Shown piece after piece: positions 9,712-18,339 of a DNA stretch of 64,000 nt (the stretch's first letter is position 1; every line of letters starts with the position of its first letter). The notes beneath the pieces are model-generated. The model was not told the origin of the DNA. It did no database searches and was given only the letters and a program-made list of their open reading frames with translations. The position numbers were made by a program, and so were the translations under genes. Source of the DNA: Clostridium simiarum (GTDB lineage: Bacteria; Bacillota; Clostridia; Clostridiales; Clostridiaceae); NCBI RefSeq assembly GCF_018919175.1, contig NZ_JAHLQL010000002.1, positions 62,001 to 126,000 on the forward strand. Direction: 5' to 3'.

Positions 9712-10446
9712 ATGAAAAATATAAAACTAGTAATTGAATATGATGGTTCTAATTATAATGGATGGCAAAGGCAAAAGAATGCCATAACTATTCAAGAAAA
9801 AATTGAAGAGTCTATCTTTAAGGCTACTGGAGAAGAAGTAAGTATAACAGGATGTAGTAGGACAGATACAGGGGTCCATGCAAGAGCTTTTGTAGCAAAC
9901 TTTTATACTTCAACTACAATACCGCCAGAGAAGATAAAATATGCCTTAAATTCAAAACTTCCAAAGGATATAGTTATATTAAACTCAAAGGAAGTAAAAG
10001 CAGACTTTCATGCTAGATATAATTGCGTAGAAAAGACTTATTCTTATACCATATTAAATAGACATAATCCTTCAGCATTATATAGAAATTACATATATCA
10101 TGTTAAAGAAAAGCTAGATTTAAATCTAATGAAGGAAGCTTGTAATTATTTTAAAGGCACTCATGATTTTACTGCCTTTAAGAGCACAGGAAGTTCTGTT
10201 AAAACTAGCACAAGGACTATTAAGAACATGGAGTTACATAAAGAGAGTGATTATATTAAAATATATGTAACCGCAGATGGATTTTTATACAATATGGTAA
10301 GGATAATAGTTGGAACTTTAATTGAAGTAGGTAAAGGAAAATTAGAACCTAAAAGTATAGCTAATATAATAGAATCAAGGGATAGAACTAAATCAGGTAA
10401 GGTTGTTCCAGCGGCCGGTCTTTGTTTAGAAAAAGTATTATATTAA
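9712..10446 (+). CDS. truA: tRNA pseudouridine synthase A
   Basis: 244 residues. It isomerises uridines 38-40 of tRNA anticodon arms. The catalytic aspartate is D52 in GCSRTDTGVHA; IEYDGSNYNGWQRQ near the N-terminus and FLYNMVRIIVGTL are further TruA signatures. It starts 13 bp after ecfT, so it is likely co-transcribed with the ECF module. Confidence 0.96.
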   Translation: MKNIKLVIEYDGSNYNGWQRQKNAITIQEKIEESIFKATGEEVSITGCSRTDTGVHARAFVANFYTSTTIPPEKIKYALNSKLPKDIVILNSKEVKADFHARYNCVEKTYSYTILNRHNPSALYRNYIYHVKEKLDLNLMKEACNYFKGTHDFTAFKSTGSSVKTSTRTIKNMELHKESDYIKIYVTADGFLYNMVRIIVGTLIEVGKGKLEPKSIANIIESRDRTKSGKVVPAAGLCLEKVLY

Positions 10447-10460
10447 TTTTATAAATAACA

Positions 10461-10489
10461 TTGACACGCCAGGGAGATTGTATTATAAT
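10461..10489 (+). promoter_or_regulatory. Sigma-A promoter of rplM-rpsI
   Basis: TTGACA at 10461-10466 and TATAAT at 10484-10489 are both perfect consensus boxes separated by 17 bp. This is the clearest housekeeping promoter in the window and fits the high demand for ribosomal proteins L13 and S9. Transcription would start near 10496, giving a leader of about 110 nt. Confidence 0.9.
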
Positions 10490-10495
10490 GATAAT

Positions 10496-10605
10496 GTTTG
10501 AAACAAGAATATTAGACTTAGTGTATAAGATCCACTAGCCCCGGATCTTGACATAGAAAGAGAAAGACAATAAAAGTCGTAGAAGAAGTTCAGGGAGGGA
10601 AAGAG
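10496..10605 (+). ncRNA. Leader of rplM (candidate L13 leader)
   Basis: The 5' UTR downstream of the strong promoter contains a 7-bp stem, AAGATCC 10527-10533 with GGATCTT 10543-10549, with a 9-nt loop, then an unstructured A-rich stretch and the ribosome binding site GGGAGGG. Firmicutes rplM leaders include a known autoregulatory L13 leader family; position fits, but I cannot confirm a covariance-model match by eye. Confidence 0.5.
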
Positions 10606-11040
10606 ATGAAATCATACATAGCAAAACCACAAGAGATTGATAGAAAATGGTATGTAGTTGATGCAGCAGGAAAACCATTAGGAAGAGTAGCAAGTCAAGT
10701 AGCATCTATATTAAGAGGAAAACACAAACCAACATTTACACCAAATGTTGATACAGGTGATTTTGTAATAATAATTAATGCTGAAAAAGTAGTCTTAACT
10801 GGAAAGAAATTAGATCAAAAGATGATGAGACATCACTCATTATATCCAGGCGGATTAAAAGAAACTCCATATAGAGAAGTATTAGCAAAGAAACCAGAAT
10901 TCGTATTTGAAGAGGCAGTAAGAAGAATGCTTCCAACAGGAGTACTAGGAAGACAAATGTTAAAGAAACTTAAAGTATACAGAGGTTCTGAGCATGATCA
11001 TCAAGCACAGAAACCAGAAGTTTTAGATCTTAAGTACTAA
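10606..11040 (+). CDS. rplM: 50S ribosomal protein L13 (uL13)
   Basis: 144 residues. [20 protein letters not shown] and the [19 protein letters not shown] segment are L13 hallmarks; [20 protein letters not shown] lies near the C-terminus. GGGAGGG at about 10592-10598 precedes the ATG. Forms a two-gene operon with rpsI 24 bp downstream, behind its own promoter and leader. Confidence 0.98.
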   Translation: MKSYIAKPQEIDRKWYVVDAAGKPLGRVASQVASILRGKHKPTFTPNVDTGDFVIIINAEKVVLTGKKLDQKMMRHHSLYPGGLKETPYREVLAKKPEFVFEEAVRRMLPTGVLGRQMLKKLKVYRGSEHDHQAQKPEVLDLKY

Positions 11041-11064
11041 GAGGAAGCGAGAGGAGGAATTTAA

Positions 11065-11457
11065 ATGGCTAAAGTTCAATACATGGCAACTGGTAGAAGA
11101 AAGAAAGCTGTAGCAAGAGTAAGACTTGTACCAGGAGAAGGAAAAGTAATTGTAAATAAGAGAGATATAGAAAACTATTTTGGATTAGAAACTTTAAGAG
11201 TTATAGCTAATCAACCATTAGTTTTAACTGAAACTAAAAATAAATTTGATGTTTTAGTAAATGTACACGGTGGTGGATACACAGGTCAAGCTGGAGCTAT
11301 AAGACACGGTATAGCAAGAGCATTGGTTAAATGTGACGAAAACTTAAAGCCAGAATTAAAGAAGGCTGGTTTCTTAACAAGAGACCCAAGAATGAAGGAA
11401 AGAAAGAAATACGGTCTTAAAAAGGCTAGAAGATCACCACAATTCTCAAAGAGATAG
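11065..11457 (+). CDS. rpsI: 30S ribosomal protein S9 (uS9)
   Basis: 130 residues. It ends [12 protein letters not shown], the C-terminal tail that reaches the P-site tRNA, and includes [26 protein letters not shown] precedes the ATG. Followed by an intrinsic terminator that ends the rplM-rpsI unit. Confidence 0.98.
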   Translation: MAKVQYMATGRRKKAVARVRLVPGEGKVIVNKRDIENYFGLETLRVIANQPLVLTETKNKFDVLVNVHGGGYTGQAGAIRHGIARALVKCDENLKPELKKAGFLTRDPRMKERKKYGLKKARRSPQFSKR

Positions 11458-11464
11458 TATATGG

Positions 11465-11492
11465 AGAGAGGGACAAACCTCTCTTTTTATTT
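11465..11492 (+). terminator. Intrinsic terminator after rpsI
   Basis: AGAGAGG (11465-11471) pairs with CCTCTCT (11478-11484) around GACAAA and is followed by a T-rich run. Canonical Rho-independent terminator. Confidence 0.9.
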
Positions 11493-11646
11493 TTGAAAAA
11501 AATTCAATTATTTTACTTAATCACCAATAATGTCAAAATAATTATCCTTATATTAAGATTAGGTTAAAAATCAAAAGATAGTATTAACAAATGTTAATAT
11601 TTAATGTATTATTTTTATGATGAAAATTAAATTATAATGGGGGAAT

Positions 11647-13266
11647 ATGATTTTGGATGCAATATCAATGATAATAGGATTAATCGGTGGTTTAGGTCTA
11701 TTTCTATTTGGTATGAAGCTTATGGGGGATGGACTAGAAAATGCAGCTGGTGAAGGCTTAAAGAATATACTAGAAAAAGTTACTTCCAATCCAATAATGG
11801 GAGTACTAATAGGTACTATAGTAACAGCTGTAATTCAAAGTAGTAGCGCTACTACAGTAATGGTAGTAGGATTCGTTAATGCTGGGCTTATGAACCTATC
11901 TCAAGCAGTTGGAGTTATAATGGGTGCTAATATCGGAACTACTATAACAGGTCAATTGGTGGCCTTTAAATTAGATCATATAGCACCAATATTTGTAGGT
12001 GTTGGATCAGCTATTGTTCTTTTCTCTAAATCTAATAAAAGAAGAGAATTTGGTAACATAGTTTTAGGATTTGGTATACTATTCATGGGTATGGGCATAA
12101 TGGGAGATTCTATGAAGCCTATATCTAATGCTCCTCAGTTTCAAAATTTAGTTGTAGCTATTGGAGATAATTGGCTTATTGGACTTATAGTTGGTCTTGC
12201 TATGACTGCTATAGTACAAAGTTCTTCAGCTACTACAGGTATATTAATAGCTTTAGCTAGTACAGGATCCATAGATATGAATGTAGCCTTACCAATAATA
12301 TTAGGATGTAATATAGGTACTTGTGTTACAGCTTTATTATCTAGTATAGGAACTTCAAAAACTGCTAGAAAAGCAGCTATTATTCATTTGTTTTTCAATG
12401 TTTTAGGAACATTAATATTTATCCCATTAAGGGGAGTTTTAGTAAATATAGTTCAATACATAAGTCCTATGGATGTAAAGAGGCAAATAGCCAATGCACA
12501 TACAATATTTAATATAACTAATACATTAGTATTATTACCACTAAGTAAATATTTGATAATTGCAGCAAATAAATTAATACCAGGGGAAGATCAGGTAGAA
12601 AAAGTTGGAGCTACATTTATCGATGAGCGATTCCTAGAGACACCTGTAATTGCATTAGGACAGGTTATAAAAGAAGTTTCAAGAATGGCAAATAAAGCTA
12701 AAGAAAATCTTGAAATTTCTATGGGAGCTTTTAGAGAAAATGATGACCAATTAGTTTCTAAGGTCTATGAAAATGAAAAAATAATAAATGCTTTAGAGGA
12801 AGATATAACTACATATTTAGTTAAACTTTCTAAAACAGAGCTATCAGATGAGCAAAAAGGAATCATAGCTTCTACTTTCCATGTGGTAAACGACATAGAG
12901 CGTATAGGAGATCATGCTGAAAATATTGCAGATTTAACCAGTGAAAAGATAATAAAGAGATTAGAATACACTGCACAAGGTATGGGAGAACTTAAACAAA
13001 TGTATGACTATACATTGCATGCCTTAGAGGTAGCTATAGAGAGTTATAAGATACATGATCCAAAGAGGATAGAGGAGGTATCTGCTATTGAACAAAGAAT
13101 AGATGAGCTAGAAAAAGAATTTAGAGAAGCTCATATAAGCAGATTAAACTCTGGAGTGTGTTCACCTAATGCTGGAGCAGTATTTTTAGATATTATAAGT
13201 AATCTTGAAAGAATTGGAGACCATGCTAAAAATATAGCTGAAAATGTTACAAATACTTTTGCTTAA
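11647..13266 (+). CDS. Na/Pi cotransporter family protein with C-terminal PhoU-like domain
   Basis: 539 residues. The first 310 or so form the membrane domain with the two inverted QSSSATT signatures (VIQSSSATTVM and IVQSSSATTGI) that define NptA-type sodium-phosphate symporters. The last 200 residues are a helical PhoU-like domain with two ERIGDHAEN/ERIGDHAKN motifs typical of metal-binding PhoU repeats. This fusion is common in Firmicutes. Transport of phosphate is inferred from family; the soluble part may sense phosphate status. Monocistronic, with its own terminator. Confidence 0.92.
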   Translation: MILDAISMIIGLIGGLGLFLFGMKLMGDGLENAAGEGLKNILEKVTSNPIMGVLIGTIVTAVIQSSSATTVMVVGFVNAGLMNLSQAVGVIMGANIGTTITGQLVAFKLDHIAPIFVGVGSAIVLFSKSNKRREFGNIVLGFGILFMGMGIMGDSMKPISNAPQFQNLVVAIGDNWLIGLIVGLAMTAIVQSSSATTGILIALASTGSIDMNVALPIILGCNIGTCVTALLSSIGTSKTARKAAIIHLFFNVLGTLIFIPLRGVLVNIVQYISPMDVKRQIANAHTIFNITNTLVLLPLSKYLIIAANKLIPGEDQVEKVGATFIDERFLETPVIALGQVIKEVSRMANKAKENLEISMGAFRENDDQLVSKVYENEKIINALEEDITTYLVKLSKTELSDEQKGIIASTFHVVNDIERIGDHAENIADLTSEKIIKRLEYTAQGMGELKQMYDYTLHALEVAIESYKIHDPKRIEEVSAIEQRIDELEKEFREAHISRLNSGVCSPNAGAVFLDIISNLERIGDHAKNIAENVTNTFA

Positions 13267-13294
13267 AAATATAAAGCATATTACATAAAATAGT

Positions 13295-13333
13295 AATCAG
13301 TTGTTTCGAATATAGAAGCAACTGATTTTTTAT
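13295..13333 (+). terminator. Intrinsic terminator after the Na/Pi symporter gene
   Basis: AATCAGTTG (13295-13303) pairs with CAACTGATT (13319-13327), followed by a T-run. The loop is 15 nt and may extend the stem by a few weak pairs. Confidence 0.85.
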
Positions 13334-13447
13334 ATAAATATTTAAATAATAAAATTTAACTTTATAGTTTTAATATAAAGATTTAGGGAATAATAAATTA
13401 GGAGATTTACTTACCAGAGACGCAAGAACATTAAGGAGGTAAAAACT

Positions 13448-14143
13448 TTGAAAAATATTGGTAGTATAAATAAGTACATTTTAAAGGGTTTAGTGATTGG
13501 TTTATTAAGTTTATGTGTTTTGCCCATTGGCTATAAAGCAAAAGCAGCAGAGAAGAAAGAAAAAATAATTCTCATTGATCCAGGTCACGGAGGCTTGGAT
13601 GGAGGAGCAGTATCAAAAAACGGGTTTTTAGAAAAAGACATTAACTTAATTATAGGTAAAATGCTTAAGGATGAACTAGAAAAAGAAGGCTATCAGGTTT
13701 CAATGACAAGAGAAGAAGATAAGGGACTATATGATGAAAAGGGCACTGTGAGAGAGAAAAAGAATCAAGATTTAAACAATAGATGTCTTATGAAAAAGAA
13801 AACTAATTGTGATATGTTTTTAAGTATACACCTAAATATGTTTCCTCAATCCAAGTATTCAGGAGCACAGGTTTGGTACTCAGATTATGAGGAAAGTAAA
13901 AAGCTTGCAGGCATACTACAAAATACATTAAGAGAAGAATTAAATCCAAATAATAATAGAGAAGAAAAAGCGGCTTTAGATACTTATAAAATATTAAGAG
14001 ATGGGTATAAGGCTCCATCTGTAATAATAGAGTGTGGTTTCCTCTCTAATCCTATAGAAGAGGAAAAATTAAGAACACCTCAATACCAAGAAAGTTTAGC
14101 TAAGGCTATAGCAAAAGCAGTAAATAAATATTATTCTAACTAA
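13448..14143 (+). CDS. cwlD: N-acetylmuramoyl-L-alanine amidase CwlD (spore cortex)
   Basis: 231 residues from a TTG with AAGGAGGT at 13433-13440. An N-terminal signal/anchor (about 10-33, ending AKA) is followed by an Amidase_3 domain: LIDPGHGGLDGGA with zinc ligand H47, E62, SIHLN for the next ligand, and the catalytic glutamate in VIIECGFLSNP. Length and lack of extra wall-binding modules fit CwlD, which removes peptide side chains so that muramic delta-lactam can form in the spore cortex. The CwlD assignment over other amidases is by length and context. Confidence 0.85.
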   Translation: MKNIGSINKYILKGLVIGLLSLCVLPIGYKAKAAEKKEKIILIDPGHGGLDGGAVSKNGFLEKDINLIIGKMLKDELEKEGYQVSMTREEDKGLYDEKGTVREKKNQDLNNRCLMKKKTNCDMFLSIHLNMFPQSKYSGAQVWYSDYEESKKLAGILQNTLREELNPNNNREEKAALDTYKILRDGYKAPSVIIECGFLSNPIEEEKLRTPQYQESLAKAIAKAVNKYYSN

Positions 14144-14186
14144 TAATAAAAACTATCCCTTTTATATAGGGGTAGTTTTTATTATT
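14142..14186. terminator. Bidirectional terminator between cwlD and the DUF3048 gene
   Basis: An 18-bp stem (14142-14159 with 14169-14186, one G-T pair) has A-rich 5' and T-rich 3' flanks, so it can terminate both the plus-strand cwlD and the minus-strand gene ending at 14231. The left arm starts inside the cwlD stop codon. Confidence 0.9.
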
Positions 14187-14230
14187 GATTAAATCTAAAA
14201 ATCAAGTAAATCTTACAAGTCTATAAAAAT

Positions 14231-14995
14231 TTATTTATAAACAATAGAATTATTCTTATCTGTTATTATCCACCAGGTATTACCCTTTATAATGGAAATC
14301 TCATTTCCATTAAGATCATTTAGTTTTATTTTACCCTTATCTTTTTTCCATTCTATTTCTATTACTTTACCTCCCAAGAATAAAAGACCTTTGCCAGAAG
14401 TATCTCCACTGGAATCATTATTAACAAACTGAACAATCACATTAGTTGATTTAACTATTTCATTATTTAAATTATCAATATGTGGGGATGTATCTAAAAA
14501 GTGTTCATAGACACCATCTTTATAGACAAAATTAGAAGAATGCAAATTATTAAAATTAGCAAATATATACTGAGCATCCTTTGAACTCTTTTCTACATCT
14601 ATAATATCTTTAAATTTAAACTTAGGAAGAGCTTCTAATTGTACTTTACATATTGATGATATAGGATAATTGTTACTTGGAAAAAAGTTGTAGAATATTG
14701 CCTTATAATTTACTTTATAATCCTCATTTAAAAATTCATAAACTATATCTGCTTTGCTAATTCCAGAAATTGAGCCATTTTCATATACATCAATATAAGT
14801 AACTTCAACAGGAAGTTCATTATTATTATAAACATCACTAAGTCTCTCACCAGTTATAGGAGAAACATTAATACTGTTGTGAGGGATATAGTTTTTCTTA
14901 AATTTTATATGCTGATATCCAATATAAATAATCATAATAATTAAAATTGTACATAAAGTAGCTATTATATAGTTAAAAATACTTTCTTTGTCCAT
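14231..14995 (-). CDS. DUF3048 (YerB-like) membrane-anchored protein, divergent
   Basis: 254 residues. An N-terminal membrane segment (about 8-26) leads to an extracytoplasmic domain. The stretch SPITGERLSD followed by SGISKADIVYEFL and AIFYNFFPSN matches the N-terminal DUF3048 pattern, and GKGLLFLGGKVIEIEW with GNTWWIIT matches the C-terminal part (GKG..F..GKV, TW..I). It is shorter than typical YerB proteins (about 330), with a compressed middle. Function in the family is unknown. Transcribed alone, convergent with cwlD. Confidence 0.75.
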   Translation of the reverse strand: MDKESIFNYIIATLCTILIIMIIYIGYQHIKFKKNYIPHNSINVSPITGERLSDVYNNNELPVEVTYIDVYENGSISGISKADIVYEFLNEDYKVNYKAIFYNFFPSNNYPISSICKVQLEALPKFKFKDIIDVEKSSKDAQYIFANFNNLHSSNFVYKDGVYEHFLDTSPHIDNLNNEIVKSTNVIVQFVNNDSSGDTSGKGLLFLGGKVIEIEWKKDKGKIKLNDLNGNEISIIKGNTWWIITDKNNSIVYK

Positions 14996-15221
14996 TGAAC
15001 TCCTCCCATAGTGCTAAGTATTTAAAATCAACATAACAATTTTATTTAAATATACTATTTGCGATTAAAAATTATGAATTAAATATTCAAAAATAGTTAA
15101 GTATTTATTAATATAAAAATAATGAAACAGGATATTATTAATATATTAAAAGATTCTAAGGTTTAATATTGTATGATTAAATTAATGGTTAACAAAGTAT
15201 TAATTAAATTTTGAAAACGTA

Positions 15222-15250
15222 TTGATTGGAGTATGCCATTATGTTATTAT
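15222..15250 (+). promoter_or_regulatory. Promoter of the GntR regulator gene
   Basis: TTGATT at 15222-15227 and TATTAT at 15245-15250 are separated by exactly 17 bp, giving a predicted start near 15257. It immediately precedes the palindrome at 15260-15277. Confidence 0.65.
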
Positions 15251-15259
15251 TTAATCGAT

Positions 15260-15277
15260 GGACTAATGGCTTAGTCC
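15260..15277. promoter_or_regulatory. Candidate GntR operator palindrome
   Basis: GGACTAA-TGGC-TTAGTCC, a perfect 7-4-7 inverted repeat, lies at or just after the predicted transcription start of the GntR gene. Size and symmetry fit a winged-helix dimer site, so autoregulation is inferred. I did not find a second perfect copy before glmS. Confidence 0.6.
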
Positions 15278-15293
15278 AATAATACTTGGGAGG

Positions 15294-16271
15294 GTGATTG
15301 CCATAAATATAATAGTCGCTAAAAAGAGCGGAATACCGCTATATTTACAGGTTAAAAAGCAAATAATGGATCATATTAGAAATGGCTCTCTCAAGGTTGG
15401 TACCAAGATGCCAACAGAAAGGGAATTGGCTGAAACCTTAAAAGTTAGTAGAAATACTGTAAGTTCAGCTTATAAAGAACTAGAAAAAGAGGGTGTACTA
15501 AAGTCTTATCAAGGTAGAGGTACATTTGTGGCAGAAGAGGATAAGCCATGGAAGGAAAAGAATGTTAAAGATAAAATAATTAGATTTGTTGATATTGGAA
15601 TAGAAGAAGCATTAGAATCAGGCATGGATATTGAAGAATTTTTAGATATAGTTACTACAAGAGTAAAAGAAAAGTCAGATTTTATGAGAAAATTAACTGC
15701 AGTTTATGTGGAGTGTAATATAGAGCAATCTAGAATGTTTAGCAGAGAGTTAAGTAGTGCAATGAATATGAATGTTGTGCCATTAACCATAGGAGATCTT
15801 AAAGAAATGAAGGAAGAAACTGTGGACATATTAGAAAAGTCCCAAGTGGTAATTGCAACATTTAATCATGTTAATGAAGTATCCAAGCTTATAGAAAGGT
15901 TTAATAAAGAAATATTTGGGGTAGCTATCAATGCAGATTTAGAGACTATAGTAAAGATTGCTAGGTATCCAAATGAAACAAAGTTTGGATTTTTGTGCAT
16001 ATCTGAAGAATTTATGTTTAAAATACAAAGGGCTTTAGAAAGTGCAGGTCTTGGAGGTATAGATATAAGATTTACTAATGCTCAAAATGAGAGTCAAGTA
16101 AAAGAGCTTATAGAGTCTTCTGATGTGATAATAGTGTCACCAGGTAGATACAAAGAGACAGAGAAGTTTAATAGAGATAAAAAAGATGTAATTAAATTTA
16201 TCTATAGCTTAGATGATGGTTCTGTAAAGGCTTTAAGATCAAAAATATTAGAAATAAATCATAAAAACTAA
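15294..16271 (+). CDS. GntR-family transcriptional regulator, probable glutamate-fermentation regulator
   Basis: About 325 residues. The first 75 form the GntR winged helix (SGIPLYLQVKKQIMDHIRNG, PTERELAETLKVSRNTVSSAY, GVLKSYQGRGTFVAEE), of the YtrA-like type. The remaining 240 residues are an alpha/beta effector domain that is not the FCD or UTRA type; I do not recognise its ligand. The start is uncertain: the GTG at 15294 directly abuts GGGAGG (15288-15293), which is too close, so ATT 15297 or ATA 15303 (N-terminus NIIVAKKSGIPL) may be used. It lies 84 bp before glmS on the same strand. Confidence 0.85.
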   Translation: MIAINIIVAKKSGIPLYLQVKKQIMDHIRNGSLKVGTKMPTERELAETLKVSRNTVSSAYKELEKEGVLKSYQGRGTFVAEEDKPWKEKNVKDKIIRFVDIGIEEALESGMDIEEFLDIVTTRVKEKSDFMRKLTAVYVECNIEQSRMFSRELSSAMNMNVVPLTIGDLKEMKEETVDILEKSQVVIATFNHVNEVSKLIERFNKEIFGVAINADLETIVKIARYPNETKFGFLCISEEFMFKIQRALESAGLGGIDIRFTNAQNESQVKELIESSDVIIVSPGRYKETEKFNRDKKDVIKFIYSLDDGSVKALRSKILEINHKN

Positions 16272-16279
16272 TAGTTAAA

Positions 16280-16303
16280 AATTTATGGATTAATTCATAA
16301 ATT
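16280..16303. promoter_or_regulatory. Palindrome upstream of glmS
   Basis: AATTTATG (16280-16287) and CATAAATT (16296-16303) form a perfect 8-bp inverted repeat, and the middle GATTAATT is itself nearly symmetric. It lies 52 bp before the glmS start. It could be an operator for the GntR protein or another factor, or a weak RNA hairpin; no U-tract follows. Confidence 0.4.
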
Positions 16304-16355
16304 AAAATAAAAAGCAATCATAAAATTTCATTAATATTTTTAGGAGGCTTATAAA

Positions 16356-16769
16356 ATGGAGAAAAAGACATTAGTTCTTGGTGTAATTGGTTCAGACTGT
16401 CATGCGGTAGGAAACAAAATTTTAGACTATGCATTAAGTGAAGCTGGATTTAACGTTGTGAACATAGGAGTTCTATCACCACAGGAAGACTTTATAAATG
16501 CAGCAGTAGAAACCAATGCAGATGTTATAGTGGTATCGTCACTTTATGGGCATGGAGAAATAGACTGTAGAGGTATGAGAGAAAAGTGTGATGAATCTGG
16601 ATTAAAAGATATAATATTGTATGTTGGTGGAAACATAGTTGTAGGAAAACAAGAATGGGAAGATGTTGAGAAAAGATTTAAGGCTATGGGATTTAATAGG
16701 GTATTCCCTCCAGGAACTTCTGTAGATACTACAGTAGAATGTTTAAGGGAAGATTTAGGGTTAAAATAA
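16356..16769 (+). CDS. glmS: Glutamate mutase (methylaspartate mutase) subunit S, cobalamin-binding
   Basis: 137 residues, the normal length of the small component (also called MutS), not glucosamine-6-phosphate synthase. It carries the base-off/His-on cobalamin signature D14-C-H16-A-V-G19, in which H16 becomes the lower ligand of cobalt, then the SxL motif at 61-63 and the GG of YVGGN. With GlmE it rearranges L-glutamate to (2S,3S)-3-methylaspartate using adenosylcobalamin. GGAGG precedes the ATG. First enzyme gene of the fermentation island. Confidence 0.97.
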   Translation: MEKKTLVLGVIGSDCHAVGNKILDYALSEAGFNVVNIGVLSPQEDFINAAVETNADVIVVSSLYGHGEIDCRGMREKCDESGLKDIILYVGGNIVVGKQEWEDVEKRFKAMGFNRVFPPGTSVDTTVECLREDLGLK

Positions 16770-16792
16770 TAGCATAAATGGAAGTGAATATA

Positions 16793-18292
16793 ATGGATGC
16801 ATATTTATTAATAGATTTCGGTAGTACCTATACAAAGCTTACTGCTGTTGACATTGAAAAGGAAGAAATATTAGGTACTTCAAAAGATATTACCACCATA
16901 GAAGATAATATAATGACAGGCTTCGAAAAGGCTTATAAAAAACTCATGAGCCAATTAGAAGGAAAAAATATTAACTTTGTAAGAAAATTGGCTTGTTCTT
17001 CAGCAGCAGGTGGATTAAAGATGATAGCTATAGGTTTAGTACCAGATCTTACCGCTGAAGCTGCAAAAAGAGCTGCATTAGGTGCAGGAGCCAGAGTTTT
17101 AAAAACTTACAGCTATGAACTTACAGATATAGAAATGGAAGAGATTAAAAAATCCAATATAGATATAATACTACTAGCTGGAGGTACTGACGGTGGAAAT
17201 AAAGACTGCATAATACATAATGCTAAAATGTTAGTAAAACACAATATGAAAATTCCAGTAGTAGTGGCTGGAAATAAGGTAGTTAATGATGAAATAAATA
17301 GATTATTTGGTGGTGCCAGTATACCATACTCTATTACAGAGAATGTTATGCCCAAACTAAATGAATTAAATGTAGAACCTGCAAGAGAAGAAATAAGAAA
17401 AGTTTTTATGGGCAGAATAGTAGATGCCAAAGGACTGAGAAGTGCAGAAGATTACGTAAATGGAATACTTATGCCAACCCCTGCCGCGGTATTAAAAGCT
17501 GCAAGGGTATTAAGTGAGGGCAGCGACAAAGAAGAGGGAATTGGCGAAATTGTTGTTATAGACATTGGAGGAGCTACTACAGATATACATTCTATAGCTG
17601 ATGGGGAGCCTACAAAAGCAGGGGTTACATTAAGAGGATTAGAAGAACCCTTTGCAAAGAGAACTGTTGAAGGCGACTTAGGTATGAGATATTCTGCTTT
17701 ATCTTTATGGGAAGCTGCTGGTACTAGGAAGATTAAAAAATATCTTAAAAATAAAGATTTAGATGTGGAAGAAAACTGTAGATTAAGATCGAAAAACATA
17801 ATGATGGTTCCTAAAATAGGAGAAGAAACAGATTTTGATGAAGCTATGGCTAAAGTTGCTACAGAATTAGCTATGGAAAGACATTGTGGATATATAGAAC
17901 CCGTGTATTCTCCACTAGGAGTTATATATAGCCAGTATGGAAAAGACCTTATGGAGGTAAAGTACATAATTGGTACAGGGGGAGTATTAGTTCACAGTGA
18001 AAATCCTGGAGAGATATTAGATTCTGCCTCCTTTTCTACAGAAGACTTAAATTCCTTAAGACCTCAAAGAGCTAAATTTTTATTGGATAAAACGTACATA
18101 CTTTCAGCTATGGGCCTTTTAGCAGAGGAATTACCAGATGTAGCTGTGAAAATAATGAAAAAATATTTAAAAGAGGTATGTTCTTCAAAAATGCAAGAGA
18201 AAAAAGATCATGTGGATATAAAGATGGATATGTTTAAAGAAGAACTTAAAAATAAGAAGCAATTTGATAATCATTGTGATGGAGTATTTTAA
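16793..18292 (+). CDS. glmL: Glutamate mutase reactivating factor GlmL (MutL)
   Basis: 499 residues from the ATG at 16793 (MDAYLLIDFGSTYTK), with GGAAGTG at 16780-16786; an ATG at 16778 would place the binding site inside the gene. An ASKHA-type ATPase fold is shown by LIDFGSTYTKLTAVD and IVVIDIGGATTDIHS. Homologues sit between the S and E subunit genes in clostridia and are thought to exchange damaged cobalamin on the mutase. Gene order glmS-glmL-glmE is conserved. Confidence 0.93.
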   Translation: MDAYLLIDFGSTYTKLTAVDIEKEEILGTSKDITTIEDNIMTGFEKAYKKLMSQLEGKNINFVRKLACSSAAGGLKMIAIGLVPDLTAEAAKRAALGAGARVLKTYSYELTDIEMEEIKKSNIDIILLAGGTDGGNKDCIIHNAKMLVKHNMKIPVVVAGNKVVNDEINRLFGGASIPYSITENVMPKLNELNVEPAREEIRKVFMGRIVDAKGLRSAEDYVNGILMPTPAAVLKAARVLSEGSDKEEGIGEIVVIDIGGATTDIHSIADGEPTKAGVTLRGLEEPFAKRTVEGDLGMRYSALSLWEAAGTRKIKKYLKNKDLDVEENCRLRSKNIMMVPKIGEETDFDEAMAKVATELAMERHCGYIEPVYSPLGVIYSQYGKDLMEVKYIIGTGGVLVHSENPGEILDSASFSTEDLNSLRPQRAKFLLDKTYILSAMGLLAEELPDVAVKIMKKYLKEVCSSKMQEKKDHVDIKMDMFKEELKNKKQFDNHCDGVF

Positions 18293-18339
18293 TTAAATTT
18301 TTATAGGCAATTATAATTTAAGAAGGGCAGGTACAAAAA

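Larger units (their letters stand above)
14996..15293. other. Intergenic region between the DUF3048 and GntR genes
   Basis: A 298-bp divergent control region, strongly AT-rich. The right end holds the GntR gene promoter and palindrome listed separately. The left part must hold the minus-strand promoter of the DUF3048 gene, but I see no convincing boxes. No ORF or RNA structure was recognised. Confidence 0.6.

Noticed and set aside
16793..18292. Calling GlmS/GlmL here glucosamine synthase or a DNA mismatch repair protein
   Set aside because: Symbol clash only. The cobalamin motif and ASKHA fold show glutamate mutase subunit S and its reactivating factor; neither aminotransferase nor mismatch-repair motifs are present.
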